From positions 1-23,854 of the forward strand of contig JAZTWH010000088.1 of NCBI GenBank assembly GCA_045635765.1: DNA of 23,854 bases, given 5' to 3'. How positions within the stretch are numbered: the stretch's first letter is position 1; every line of letters begins with the position of its first letter. Made by a program: the position numbers and the translations under genes. This document shows positions 1-7,996 of the stretch, piece by piece. The stretch is from RGIG995 sp045635765. GTDB lineage: Bacteria; Bacillota; Clostridia; Oscillospirales; UBA644. The notes beneath the pieces were generated by a model that had not been told where the DNA came from, did not search any database, and saw only the letters and a program-made list of their open reading frames with translations.

Positions 1-1
1 A

Positions 2-904
2 TCCCTTGGTACGGGCATCCACACACCGGCAGTAAACGCAACGGTACCGCAGCTTGTTGCAGAAGAGCACTTGATGAAGTTTAATGGTATCAATGCAACT
101 GTTCAATCGGTGGTTCAGTTCGCTGCACCGGCCATTGCAGGCAGTATTCTCACATGGGGCAGCTTTTGTGGCGCGCTGATGGTAGATGTGGTAACCGCTA
201 TGGTAGGTATTGGCCTGCTGGGTGCGATTGCCATTCCTTTTGAAAAGAAAACAGAAACCGCGCCGGTATTTGCAGAAATGCAGGAGGGCTTTCGCTATGC
301 TGTCAAGGAGCGATTTATCGGAAAGCTGATTATGCTTTTTGGTTTGTTCATTTTCCTGTGTGTTCCCGCAGGATTTCTCGCAACTTTGTTTGTCAGTCGT
401 TATTACGGGGATACCTATTTCCACATGACACTCGTGGAAGTCATCGGCTTTTTGGGTATGATGGCAGGGGGGTTGCTGATCGGTACTTGGGGCGGATTCA
501 AACGCCATACCAAGACGCTGCTGGTGGGAATGATGTCCTTTGGATTGCTGGCAATTTTAATGGGTTTGGTAAAGAACTTTTATGTGTATCTGGTGCTGAT
601 GGCCGTTTTCGGAGTTGCGCTGACCATGGTGCAAACAGCCTCTACCACCCTCTTGCAGGAGAACAGTACCCCAGAAATGTCGGGGCGAGTATTCGGATTG
701 TTTAGTGCGGCTTACTCCAGCTTTTTGCCCATCGGCATGGTTGTATTCGGTCTGCTGGCAGACAGAACATCCATGCGATTGTTGATGGTGATATCCGGCG
801 GCCTGCTGATCTTGATGGCAGCTATGATGCTTCTTGACAAATCCTTTTATCAGCATGGTTTCACTTCCACGGCCATGGTTTCAAATTCAAGTGAAACCAA
901 ATAA
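2..904 (+). CDS. MFS efflux transporter, 5' end outside window
   Basis: Probable drug/proton antiporter of the major facilitator superfamily in the cytoplasmic membrane, most like the macrolide-efflux (Mef-type, MFS_3) group. The reading frame is open from base 2, and the residues before the first internal Met (GIHTPAVNATVPQLVAEEHL) match the usual mid-protein motif of that group, so the gene starts upstream of the window. About 300 residues are visible, roughly the C-terminal two thirds, with seven or more hydrophobic segments and a short hydrophilic tail. It stops at TAA 902-904, convergent with the ygiQ gene. Codon choice differs from the neighbours: ordinary use of GCGC-containing codon pairs, many GCA and CTG codons, and few of the CGG and ACG-T patterns seen elsewhere. 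This suggests transfer. The substrate cannot be told from sequence. Confidence 0.85.
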   Translation, partial: SLGTGIHTPAVNATVPQLVAEEHLMKFNGINATVQSVVQFAAPAIAGSILTWGSFCGALMVDVVTAMVGIGLLGAIAIPFEKKTETAPVFAEMQEGFRYAVKERFIGKLIMLFGLFIFLCVPAGFLATLFVSRYYGDTYFHMTLVEVIGFLGMMAGGLLIGTWGGFKRHTKTLLVGMMSFGLLAILMGLVKNFYVYLVLMAVFGVALTMVQTASTTLLQENSTPEMSGRVFGLFSAAYSSFLPIGMVVFGLLADRTSMRLLMVISGGLLILMAAMMLLDKSFYQHGFTSTAMVSNSSETK

Positions 905-918
905 AACCATTTGAAACC
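857..918. repeat. Two interleaved 10-bp inverted repeats over the MFS stop codon
   Basis: GGTTTCACTT (857-866) pairs perfectly with AAGTGAAACC (889-898), and GGTTTCAAAT (877-886) pairs perfectly with ATTTGAAACC (909-918). The pairs are interleaved, so both hairpins cannot form in a simple nested way. The left arms are near-copies of each other, as are the right arms. They encode the last residues of the transporter and run past its stop codon. Possibly a termination structure or the scar of a small element; function unknown. Confidence 0.6.
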
Positions 919-944
919 GTATCATTTTTATCAACTGTTGCCAT

Positions 945-979
945 AAAAAAAAGAGAGACCGTGATGCACGGTCTCTCTT
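945..979 (-). terminator. Rho-independent terminator between convergent genes
   Basis: Perfect 13-bp stem AAGAGAGACCGTG (951-963) / CACGGTCTCTCTT (967-979) with an ATG triloop. On the minus strand the stem is followed by a U-run (A-tract 945-952 on the plus strand), which fits termination of the ftsK-ygiQ transcript. The plus-strand side is only moderately T-rich, so it may also help end the MFS transcript. Confidence 0.85.
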
Positions 980-993
980 GCGGTTTATGATTT

Positions 994-2760
994 TTATTTT
1001 AGGACCCGAATCAAATCCAGCCGGCCGGCCTTTTGCAATGCTTCCCGGACCAGGGCCCGGTTTTGGGGCATGTGATATTGCAAGAGTGCCCGCTGGTAGG
1101 CCTTTTCCTTGGAGGTTCTGGGAACGTAGACCGGCTTCATGGTGAAGGGGTCGAGGCCGGTGTAGAACATGCAGGTGGAGACGGTCCCCGGGGTTGGGTA
1201 GAAGTCCTGGACCTGCTCCGGGTGGTAGTTAATTTTTTTCAGGTACAACGCCAATTCAATGGCATCCTTCAGGGTGCATCCCGGATGGGAGGACATAAGG
1301 TAGGGGACCAAAAATTGCTTTTTGTTGTATTCCCGATTCAGTTGATGGTACTTATCGGTGAAGGCTTTGTAATAGCGGAAGGGAGGCTTCCCCATGTGCT
1401 TCAGGACCCGGTCAGAGCAGTGCTCCGGGGCGACCTTCAGCTGACCGCTGATATGGTGTTGAACCAATTCCCGGAAAAAGGAATCGTCCTTGTCCTGCAT
1501 CAGATAATCGTATCGGATTCCTGACCGAACGAAGACCTTTTTTACCTTGGGTAATTTCCGAAGGGTCCGAAGAATGTCCAGATATTCTTCGTGGGAGACC
1601 CGCAACGCCTTACAGGGCTCCGGGGCAAGGCATTTACGGTCCTTGCACATGGATTTTTTCTGACAGGACGCGAAGCGGAAATTGGCCGTCGGCCCACCCA
1701 CATCGTGAATATAGCCCTTAAAGTTGGGGGATTGAGTAATTTTCATGGCCTCTTTGACGATGGATTGCTTGCTGCGGGAGGTTACGGCCCGTCCTTGATG
1801 AAAGGTAATGGCACAGAAATTGCATCCGCCGAAGCAACCCCGGTTCTGAATAATGGAGTTTTCCACCTCCAGAATGGCGGGGACGCCTCCCATACTTTCG
1901 TAAATCGGATGATATTTTCTGGTATAGGGCAGGTCGTAGACCCGGTCAAGGCCTTCCCGTTCCAGAGGCGGTGCCGGGGGATTTTGAATCAGCCACCGCT
2001 TGGAGTGGCCCTGGGCCAAAATACGGCCCGTATAGGGGTCTTGCTCTTCATATTGAATCTTTGTGGCACGGGCGTAGGCTTCTTTGTCCTTGCGGACCTC
2101 TTCAAAGGAGGGGCATACGGTGGCGTCCTCCGGCAGTTGGTGGGCAATGTAACAGGTCCCCGGAATATCCACCAGTCGGTCAATGGGCTCGCCCGACGCC
2201 AAGCGGTTGACGATTTCGGTCATGGAGCGTTCTCCCATGCCGAAGGATAACAGATTTGCGGAGGTGTCCTCCAGGATGGACCGCCGCACCTCGTTCTGCC
2301 AATAATCGTAATGGGCAAAACGGCGAAGGGAAGCCTCCAGACCTCCGATAACGATGGGAACGTCCTTGTATACTTCCCGGATTTTGTTACAATAGACGAT
2401 CAGAGCCCGGTCGGGACGGAATCCCGCCTGTTTCCCCGGAGAGTAAGCGTCGTCGTGACGGCGGTTTCGGGCGACGGTATAATGGGCCACCATGGAATCT
2501 ATGTTCCCGGAGTTGACGAGAAATGCATATTTGGGCTTCCCCAACCGGGTAAAGTCCTCGGTGGTCTTCCATTGGGGCTGGGCAATGATCCCGACGGTGT
2601 AGCCTAACGCCTCCACCAACCGGGAAATAATTGCGGTTCCAAAGGACGGATGGTCAACGTATGCGTCCCCGGTAATCAAAATATAGTCGAACTGTTCAAT
2701 GCCTTCCTCCAGCATTTCCTCTCTGGAGATGGGGAGAAACCCCGGGTATCGCTTGCTCAT
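994..2760 (-). CDS. ygiQ: YgiQ-family radical SAM protein
   Basis: Radical SAM iron-sulfur protein of the YgiQ (UPF0313) family; the family's reaction is not settled. The start is set at the ATG at 2760-2758, which gives 588 residues (MSKRYPGFLP...) and overlaps the ftsK stop as ATGA, so the two are probably translationally coupled. A longer start at 2802 exists but lies inside ftsK without support. The family N-terminal domain covers roughly residues 1-280, with the motif VIGGLEASLRRFAHYDYW. The CxxxCxxC cluster motif is at Cys309, Cys313 and Cys316 (RGCFGGCNFC). The C-terminal part carries family motifs HHISGQLKVAPEHCSD and VQDFYPTPGT. Length is close to the family norm. It is the last gene of its transcript, followed by a strong terminator. 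Confidence 0.93.
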   Translation of the reverse strand: MSKRYPGFLPISREEMLEEGIEQFDYILITGDAYVDHPSFGTAIISRLVEALGYTVGIIAQPQWKTTEDFTRLGKPKYAFLVNSGNIDSMVAHYTVARNRRHDDAYSPGKQAGFRPDRALIVYCNKIREVYKDVPIVIGGLEASLRRFAHYDYWQNEVRRSILEDTSANLLSFGMGERSMTEIVNRLASGEPIDRLVDIPGTCYIAHQLPEDATVCPSFEEVRKDKEAYARATKIQYEEQDPYTGRILAQGHSKRWLIQNPPAPPLEREGLDRVYDLPYTRKYHPIYESMGGVPAILEVENSIIQNRGCFGGCNFCAITFHQGRAVTSRSKQSIVKEAMKITQSPNFKGYIHDVGGPTANFRFASCQKKSMCKDRKCLAPEPCKALRVSHEEYLDILRTLRKLPKVKKVFVRSGIRYDYLMQDKDDSFFRELVQHHISGQLKVAPEHCSDRVLKHMGKPPFRYYKAFTDKYHQLNREYNKKQFLVPYLMSSHPGCTLKDAIELALYLKKINYHPEQVQDFYPTPGTVSTCMFYTGLDPFTMKPVYVPRTSKEKAYQRALLQYHMPQNRALVREALQKAGRLDLIRVLK

Positions 2761-5339
2761 TCTTCCGTAATATCTCCTTGGGTGGCCCGAATCTCGTTCC
2801 ACTGGTCTGCCGTAATCAAAACGTCACGGGGCTTACTGCCCTGATAAGGACCGATGTATCCCTTTTTCTCCATTTGATCCATCAGCCGTCCGGCCCGGGA
2901 ATGTCCTACTCCCAGGGACCGCTGGAGACCCGAGGTGGAGGCCATTCCGGCCTTCATGACCAATTCCACCGCCCGGGGAAGAAGGACGTCGTCTCCGTCG
3001 TCGGCAAAGTCTCCGTCCGGATCGGTTCCGCCCATGGAGCCGGTGATGCCTTTCTTATTGCCTTTCACCGATTCTCTGGAATTCTTCTCAATGGCGGTCA
3101 GAATCCTCGACTGCTCTTCGCTGTTCAGGTCGGAGGCAGTGTGCTCTTTGATAAAGGAAACCACGTCCTCGATCTCCTTGTCGGATACGAAGCATCCTTG
3201 AATTCGCATAGGCTTCGGGCTTCCCAGGGGATTGTAAAGCATGTCCCCTCGGCCGATGAGTTTTTCTGCACCGGTTTGGTCAAGAATAATACGGGAGTCG
3301 ATTCCCGAGGATACGGCAAAGGCAATGCGGGAAGGCACGTTCGCCTTGATCAGACCGGTCAGCACGTCGGCCGAAGGACGCTGGGTGGCGATGACAAGAT
3401 GCATCCCGGCGGCCCGGGCCATTTGTGCCAAGCGGCAGATGGCGTCTTCCACTTCCCCCGGAGCCACCATCATCAGGTCTGCCAATTCGTCGATGACGAT
3501 GACGATCTGGGGCAGGGGCTTTTCATCTCCCTCAATTTTCTCATTGTAGCCCTGGAAATTGCGGACGTTCTTTTCTGCAAACAGCTTATAGCGTTGCATC
3601 ATTTCCGTTACCGCCCACTGCAGGGCTCCGGCGGCTTTCTTCGCTTCGGTCACCACGGGAACCAAAAGATGGGGGATTCCGTTGTAAACGCTCAATTCCA
3701 CCACCTTCGGGTCAATCAGAATCAGCTTGACCTGCTCGGGAGAGGATTTATAAAGAATACTCATCAAAAGGGTGTTGATACACACCGATTTCCCGGATCC
3801 CGTGGAGCCGGCAATGAGCAGGTGAGGCATCTTTGCCAGGTCGATGCAAATGTTTTGTCCGGAAATGTCTTTCCCCAACGCCACGGCAATGTTGCTCTTG
3901 TTGGAACGAAAGGCGTCGCTGGAGATGGTTTCTTTCAGATAAACTACGCTGGAAATTTTATTGGGAATTTCAATGCCGATGGCGGAACGGCCGGGAATGG
4001 GGGCTTCAATACGCACCCCGGAAGCGGCCAGGTGAAGTGCAATATCGTCGGCCAGATTGGTGATCTTGGAGATTTTTACGCCGGCGTTGGGTTGCAATTC
4101 GTATCGGGTGACGGTGGGGCCCCGGACGGCGTCCAGATAGGTGGTGTCCACCGAAAAATTCTCCAGAGCAGTCATCAGATTTTTGGCGGTCTGTTGCAGC
4201 TCCTGCTTGGATTTTGCGGCGTTTTCGTCGGGCTTGTAGGTCAAAAGGCTGAGGGGAGGATAAACGTAAGGAATTTCCTTTTCCGCTTCCTTTTCAATTT
4301 CTGCGGCCATTTGGCCCGCTTCCTCCCGAATCTCCTGCTTCGAGATCTTTTCCTGCTCTGCCGGTTGATTCGCCGCCTTCTCTAGATCCATCAGGGCTTG
4401 AGCTTTCGCCTCAATCTCTTGGGGCGTCTGATAGGAATCAATCAGCTCCGAGGAAAGCACGACTGCCTTTTTGGAAGGCTCGGGGACAGAGGTCCCCATC
4501 TGAGATTCCCGTTGCCGTTGCTGTTCCTGCATCCGACGCCGGTCGGCGGGGGTCAGAGTTTCCTCTTCCTCGATGGTTGGAATTTCAAATTTTCGTTTTT
4601 GAGAGACCGGTTGGGGGTGTTCCGGGGAATCCTCCCGGTTCCCTGCGTGTTTCTTGCGGAAGGGGAAGAGGGGCAGTTGAGGAGATGTCGGCTCGTTTTC
4701 CGAAACAGACTCCGCGGGCTCGTCGTCAGATCGGTCAAAGAGACTGGAGAAGGTCACTCCGCTGATGAGGACCAGCAACAGGAGGATAATCACGATAAAA
4801 ACGATAATAGCTCCGATTTTATTGAACAACGACAGGAAGCACCAGGATAGTATCCCCGTCACGGCACCTCCGCCGGACATTTCAAGGCCCTTTTTCGCCA
4901 AGACGGACAGATAATCGGTCAGCCCCATACCGTTCAGATCCACGGCAATGGCCGACCACATGGCGGAAACCGTAATATACAGTGCCACAATGCTCCAACC
5001 CCGTTTCGTCATGGTTCCCCGAAGGTCGGCAATGCGGGTGACGGCAAGAATCACAAACAAAATGGGGATCCCCGTTGCCGTCGCACCCATGGCCCAGGAC
5101 ATGGCAATCTTCAAGCCCTTCCCCACGATTCCCATGACACCGTCAAAGAAACTCAAAAAGGTGATCAGGGCCAGGGCAAGAAACAGGATCCCGAAGAGCG
5201 TATTTTTCATTCCCCGGTCCATGGATTTCTTTTGGGGTTCCTTTGTCGGAGTCCTTCTCTTAGCCGCGGTCTTCCGGGTCCCGGAGGGTACTTTTTTGGT
5301 TGCGGAAGATTTTGCCGCCGTCTTTTTTTTCGTTGCCAT
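2757..5339 (-). CDS. ftsK: FtsK/SpoIIIE-family DNA translocase
   Basis: Septum-anchored ATPase that pumps DNA during chromosome segregation; 860 residues. Order: a Lys/Ala-rich cytoplasmic N-terminus (1-40), an integral membrane region (about 45-205, four or so hydrophobic helices), a charged low-complexity linker rich in Glu and Gln (about 205-360), then the motor. Walker A is GSTGSGKS at about 511-518 (Lys517), with a Walker B-type VIVIDELADLMM downstream. The C-terminal winged-helix gamma domain, which reads DNA orientation sequences, is recognisable from STSGLQRSLGVGHSRAGRLM near the end. The start ATG 5339-5337 has GGAAGG 5 nt upstream. That ribosome site abuts a (GAAA)6 tract on the coding strand. 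It lies first in a two-gene transcript with ygiQ and is divergent from zapA. FtsK and SpoIIIE cannot be separated from sequence alone. Confidence 0.96.
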   Translation of the reverse strand: MATKKKTAAKSSATKKVPSGTRKTAAKRRTPTKEPQKKSMDRGMKNTLFGILFLALALITFLSFFDGVMGIVGKGLKIAMSWAMGATATGIPILFVILAVTRIADLRGTMTKRGWSIVALYITVSAMWSAIAVDLNGMGLTDYLSVLAKKGLEMSGGGAVTGILSWCFLSLFNKIGAIIVFIVIILLLLVLISGVTFSSLFDRSDDEPAESVSENEPTSPQLPLFPFRKKHAGNREDSPEHPQPVSQKRKFEIPTIEEEETLTPADRRRMQEQQRQRESQMGTSVPEPSKKAVVLSSELIDSYQTPQEIEAKAQALMDLEKAANQPAEQEKISKQEIREEAGQMAAEIEKEAEKEIPYVYPPLSLLTYKPDENAAKSKQELQQTAKNLMTALENFSVDTTYLDAVRGPTVTRYELQPNAGVKISKITNLADDIALHLAASGVRIEAPIPGRSAIGIEIPNKISSVVYLKETISSDAFRSNKSNIAVALGKDISGQNICIDLAKMPHLLIAGSTGSGKSVCINTLLMSILYKSSPEQVKLILIDPKVVELSVYNGIPHLLVPVVTEAKKAAGALQWAVTEMMQRYKLFAEKNVRNFQGYNEKIEGDEKPLPQIVIVIDELADLMMVAPGEVEDAICRLAQMARAAGMHLVIATQRPSADVLTGLIKANVPSRIAFAVSSGIDSRIILDQTGAEKLIGRGDMLYNPLGSPKPMRIQGCFVSDKEIEDVVSFIKEHTASDLNSEEQSRILTAIEKNSRESVKGNKKGITGSMGGTDPDGDFADDGDDVLLPRAVELVMKAGMASTSGLQRSLGVGHSRAGRLMDQMEKKGYIGPYQGSKPRDVLITADQWNEIRATQGDITEE

Positions 5340-5350
5340 GTTGGCCTTCC

Positions 5351-5374
5351 TTTCTTTCTTTCTTTCTTTCTTTC
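5351..5374. repeat. (TTTC)6 tetranucleotide microsatellite upstream of ftsK
   Basis: Six perfect TTTC units on the plus strand, read as (GAAA)6 on the ftsK strand, ending directly at the GGAAGG ribosome-binding site of ftsK (5345-5350). The tract lies 12-35 nt upstream of the ftsK start codon, in the leader or near the promoter. Confidence 0.95.
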
Positions 5375-5460
5375 TTCGTTGCGGTTGTTTTTTATGATTC
5401 TCAAGACTGCACTTTTCAGTTCTTACTTTTAGTCTGCTTTAAGGCCGCACATTTTGTACT

Positions 5461-5566
5461 TGCGTTTGGTTTGCATTAAAGTTGTACTTTCGGTGGTGCG
5501 TTTGGTTTGAGTTAAGGTTGTGTTTTCGGTGGTTGCGTTTGGCGGAGTTTGTGCCTTTCGGTTCGG
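5461..5566. repeat. 36-bp degenerate tandem repeat between ftsK and zapA
   Basis: Two adjacent 36-bp units (5461-5496 and 5497-5532), each starting TGCGTTTGGTTTG and ending TTTCGGTGG, match at 31 of 36 positions. A third, more diverged partial unit starts at 5534 (TGCGTTTGGCGGAG...TTTCGG). The array fills much of the divergent intergenic region and ends about 50 nt upstream of the zapA promoter. No ORF covers it convincingly. Confidence 0.8.
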
Positions 5567-5616
5567 TCAAATGGGCGTTGTTTCAATACCGTTTCGGTAT
5601 AATTTGCCTTGTCCTC

Positions 5617-5645
5617 TTGCTTTTTGCGTTCAAATGTGTTATGAT
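5617..5645 (+). promoter_or_regulatory. Sigma-A promoter of zapA operon
   Basis: TTGCTT (5617-5622), a 17-nt spacer, and TATGAT (5640-5645) preceded by TGT, an extended -10. Transcription would begin near 5652, leaving a short leader before the AAAGGAGGGG ribosome site. A second TATAAT (5598-5603) has no well-spaced -35 and is less likely. Confidence 0.7.
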
Positions 5646-5687
5646 ATTAGGGCAAGTATGATTTTGATTCCTCAAAGGAGGGGTTTT

Positions 5688-5987
5688 ATGGAAGAAAGTA
5701 TCTACACCGTAACCGTGGGAGGCTTTGATCTCAAGCTTTATTCCAGTGAAACGGAGGCCGAGACCACGTCCATCGTCAAGGCTGTGAATCGGCGGATCTC
5801 CCAGTTTGAACAGGGGAATAAGGGGGCTCCGAAGATCAATTCGATCCTTCTGACCTGTATGGACCTTTGCGACGAGAACCGTCAGTTGAAGGACAAACTG
5901 GATACTCAGCGTTCTAAGGTTGCTTCCCTGAAGGCCCAGTTGGCCGAAGCTAAAAAAGAAATTGCCGCCCTGAAGGCCAAGGAGTGA
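5688..5987 (+). CDS. zapA: Cell division protein ZapA
   Basis: Small cytoplasmic protein (99 residues) that bundles FtsZ filaments and stabilises the division ring. The start is the ATG at 5688, placed 4 nt after a strong AAAGGAGGGG; the frame is open further upstream, but that would run through repeat sequence and the promoter. The N-terminal globular head includes YTVTVGGFDLKLYSSETE (about 6-23), the usual ZapA beta-strand start. The second half is a predicted coiled coil with heptad-like leucines (ENRQLKDKLDTQ...AQLAEAKKEIAALKAKE). Length is usual for Gram-positive ZapA. It is 7 nt upstream of the U32 gene and presumably co-transcribed with it, and it is divergent from ftsK, another division gene. 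Confidence 0.93.
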   Translation: MEESIYTVTVGGFDLKLYSSETEAETTSIVKAVNRRISQFEQGNKGAPKINSILLTCMDLCDENRQLKDKLDTQRSKVASLKAQLAEAKKEIAALKAKE

Positions 5988-5994
5988 CGGTCGT

Positions 5995-7947
5995 ATGGAG
6001 ATTTTATCTCCGGCAGGCTCTCCCGAGGCATTGCGTGCCGCCGTTCTGTCGGGGGCGGATGCGGTTTATTTCGGAGCGTCGTCCTTTAACGCTCGGATGA
6101 ACGCATCTAATTTTACCGACGATACCTTGGCGGAGCACATTCGCTACTGCCACCAACGGGGCGTTGCCTGTCACGGGACGCTGAATACGTTGGTCTCTCA
6201 GCGGGAATTGCCCTTAGCCCTTGCCACGGCGGAAAAACTGATCGCCGCCGGCATTGATGCTCTGATCGTTCAGGACGTGGGCCTTGGGGCAGAATTGAAG
6301 AAGCGTACCGACGTTCCGCTCCACGCATCTACCCAGATGACCGTCCACAATCTGGACGGGATCCTCTTTGCCCAGCAGATGGGGTTTGACCGGGTGGTTT
6401 TGTCCCGGGAAGTGTCCCGGAAGGAGCTGGAGTATATGGCCGCCCGTTCTCCGTTGGAATTGGAGATCTTCGGTCACGGGGCTCTTTGTATGTGCTACAG
6501 CGGGCAATGTTATATGAGCTCCATGATCGGCGGCCGTTCCGGCAACCGGGGGGAGTGTGCCCAGCCTTGCCGTCTGCCCTATGAGGGAGGGTACCGGCTG
6601 AGTTTAAAGGATTTATGTCTGCTGAAATATTATAAGCAACTGGATGAAATGGGGATCGCGTCTCTGAAAATTGAGGGACGCATGAAATCCCCCGAATACG
6701 TTTCCGCCGTCACCTCCGCTTATGCGGCCGCCAAACGGGGAGATGCATATACCCCGGAAAAAGAGGAATATTTGGCAGGGGTGTTCAGCCGTTCCGGGTT
6801 TACCGACGGTTATTATACGGACAAAATCGGTCCGTCCATGTTTGGGATCCGGAGTGAAACGGTTCAACGGGTGGAGGTCCCTCTCAAGGAGTATCCCCGC
6901 CTTGGTCTGGACGTGTCTCTTCGGCCCGGAGAGGATCAACTGCTTTGTACTGCCGTCAGCGGTTCCTATTCCGTTGAAGGAGTCTTGCCCTTGTCCCGAG
7001 CTCTCAACCGAGCCACCACGGAAGGGGAGATTCGGGAGGCTTTCGGGGCCTTGGGGAATACCCCCTATTATCTGAAGTCCTTTTCCGCCCAGATTCCCGC
7101 CGATTCCTTCGTTCCCGTGTCTGCCGTCAAGGGACTGCGTCGGGAATTGATCGATCGACTAACTCAGATGCGGTGCCTTGTGTCTCATGCTTGGAAGGAC
7201 CTTCCTGTTTCCTACGAAAAGGCGGTTCCTTGGGAAGGCCGTCGTGAAGGATTTTTTCTTCATCCTGACCGGGTTCCTGAGAAGGTTGACCTGGACTTCC
7301 TTTGGTTCCCCCTTGCCGCAGTCCGGGAGCATCCGCAAAAAATTGCCCAATACGCCGGCAAGGTGGGGTTCGTATTGCCCCGGATCCTTCGGGAGGATGA
7401 AAAGCAACGGGCGGAACGGCTCGTAGGTTGTTGGAAGGAAGCGGGGGTTACCGATGCTCTTTGCGGAAATCCCGGGCATTTGCCCTTCTGCTTTTCCCAC
7501 GGGCTTACGGCCCACGGGGATTTTGGGCTGAACGTGTACAATCCTGTGACCCGGGACGTGTTCCTGGAAAAGGGATTCCGGGATCTCACCCTGTCCTTTG
7601 AGTTAAACGGTGCCCAGATTCGGGATTTGACCAACGAAAGGACGGGGATCATCGTCTACGGACGGCTTCCCTTTATGATCTTCCGCAATTGTCTTAAGCA
7701 GTCCCATGGGAAGGAAGAAGAAATGACCGACCGAAAGGGAAAGAAATTTCTCCTCACCTGCGGATTCGGATGCCGGAACGAATTGTGGAACGCCGATCCC
7801 CTATGGCTTGGGGACAAACCCATCGGCTCTTTGGGATTTCAGCGGTTCTTGTTTACCGATGAGACCTCGGAGCAAATTACAAACGTTCTTTCCCGTTACC
7901 GACAGGGGATGGGCCCCGACCCCGGGATGACCCGAGGACGGTTTTAA
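5995..7947 (+). CDS. U32-family protein, RlhA-like (DUF3656)
   Basis: 650-residue member of the collagenase-like 'peptidase U32' family. The architecture (U32 domain about 1-290 followed by a long C-terminal DUF3656-like region) matches E. coli RlhA/YdcP, known for hydroxylating cytidine 2501 of 23S rRNA, so RNA modification is more likely than proteolysis. Visible hallmarks are MEILSPAGSPEALRAAV at the start, GADAVYFG, HASTQMTVHN, and the cysteine cluster GALCMCYSGQCYMSS...GECAQPCR at about 163-194, whose cysteines probably bind an Fe-S cluster. The ATG start uses AAGGAGTGA, which overlaps the zapA stop. It is last in the zapA transcript and followed by a strong terminator. The exact substrate in this organism is inferred only. 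Confidence 0.9.
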   Translation: MEILSPAGSPEALRAAVLSGADAVYFGASSFNARMNASNFTDDTLAEHIRYCHQRGVACHGTLNTLVSQRELPLALATAEKLIAAGIDALIVQDVGLGAELKKRTDVPLHASTQMTVHNLDGILFAQQMGFDRVVLSREVSRKELEYMAARSPLELEIFGHGALCMCYSGQCYMSSMIGGRSGNRGECAQPCRLPYEGGYRLSLKDLCLLKYYKQLDEMGIASLKIEGRMKSPEYVSAVTSAYAAAKRGDAYTPEKEEYLAGVFSRSGFTDGYYTDKIGPSMFGIRSETVQRVEVPLKEYPRLGLDVSLRPGEDQLLCTAVSGSYSVEGVLPLSRALNRATTEGEIREAFGALGNTPYYLKSFSAQIPADSFVPVSAVKGLRRELIDRLTQMRCLVSHAWKDLPVSYEKAVPWEGRREGFFLHPDRVPEKVDLDFLWFPLAAVREHPQKIAQYAGKVGFVLPRILREDEKQRAERLVGCWKEAGVTDALCGNPGHLPFCFSHGLTAHGDFGLNVYNPVTRDVFLEKGFRDLTLSFELNGAQIRDLTNERTGIIVYGRLPFMIFRNCLKQSHGKEEEMTDRKGKKFLLTCGFGCRNELWNADPLWLGDKPIGSLGFQRFLFTDETSEQITNVLSRYRQGMGPDPGMTRGRF

Positions 7948-7955
7948 TCGTAGGA

Positions 7956-7993
7956 TACGGATTGGAGTGCATTGCTCCAATCCGTAATTTTTT
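7956..7993 (+). terminator. Rho-independent terminator of zapA-U32 operon
   Basis: Perfect 12-bp stem TACGGATTGGAG (7956-7967) / CTCCAATCCGTA (7975-7986), a 7-nt loop, then a run of six Ts (7988-7993). It starts 9 nt after the U32 stop and lies 3 nt from the stop of the convergent aminotransferase. The minus-strand side has no good U-run. Confidence 0.92.
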
Positions 7994-7996
7994 GCC

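Noticed and set aside
2760..2802. YgiQ start at 2802
   Set aside because: The added 14 residues are not family-like, and the ATG at 2760 forms a coupled ATGA overlap with ftsK.
2778..4385. 535-codon plus-strand open frame opposite ftsK, and similar long frames at 15984-17723 (-) and 20838-22460 (-)
   Set aside because: Each lies wholly antisense to a gene with clear family motifs; composition is Gly/His/Gln-rich without domains, as expected of the reverse of biased codons.
5461..5566. Tandem repeats here and at 17.8 and 22.6 kb as CRISPR arrays
   Set aside because: Units are contiguous without unique spacers, are degenerate, and no cas genes are near.
5995..7947. Calling the U32 gene a secreted collagenase
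   Set aside because: No signal peptide, and the architecture matches RlhA-type RNA-modification proteins better than a protease.
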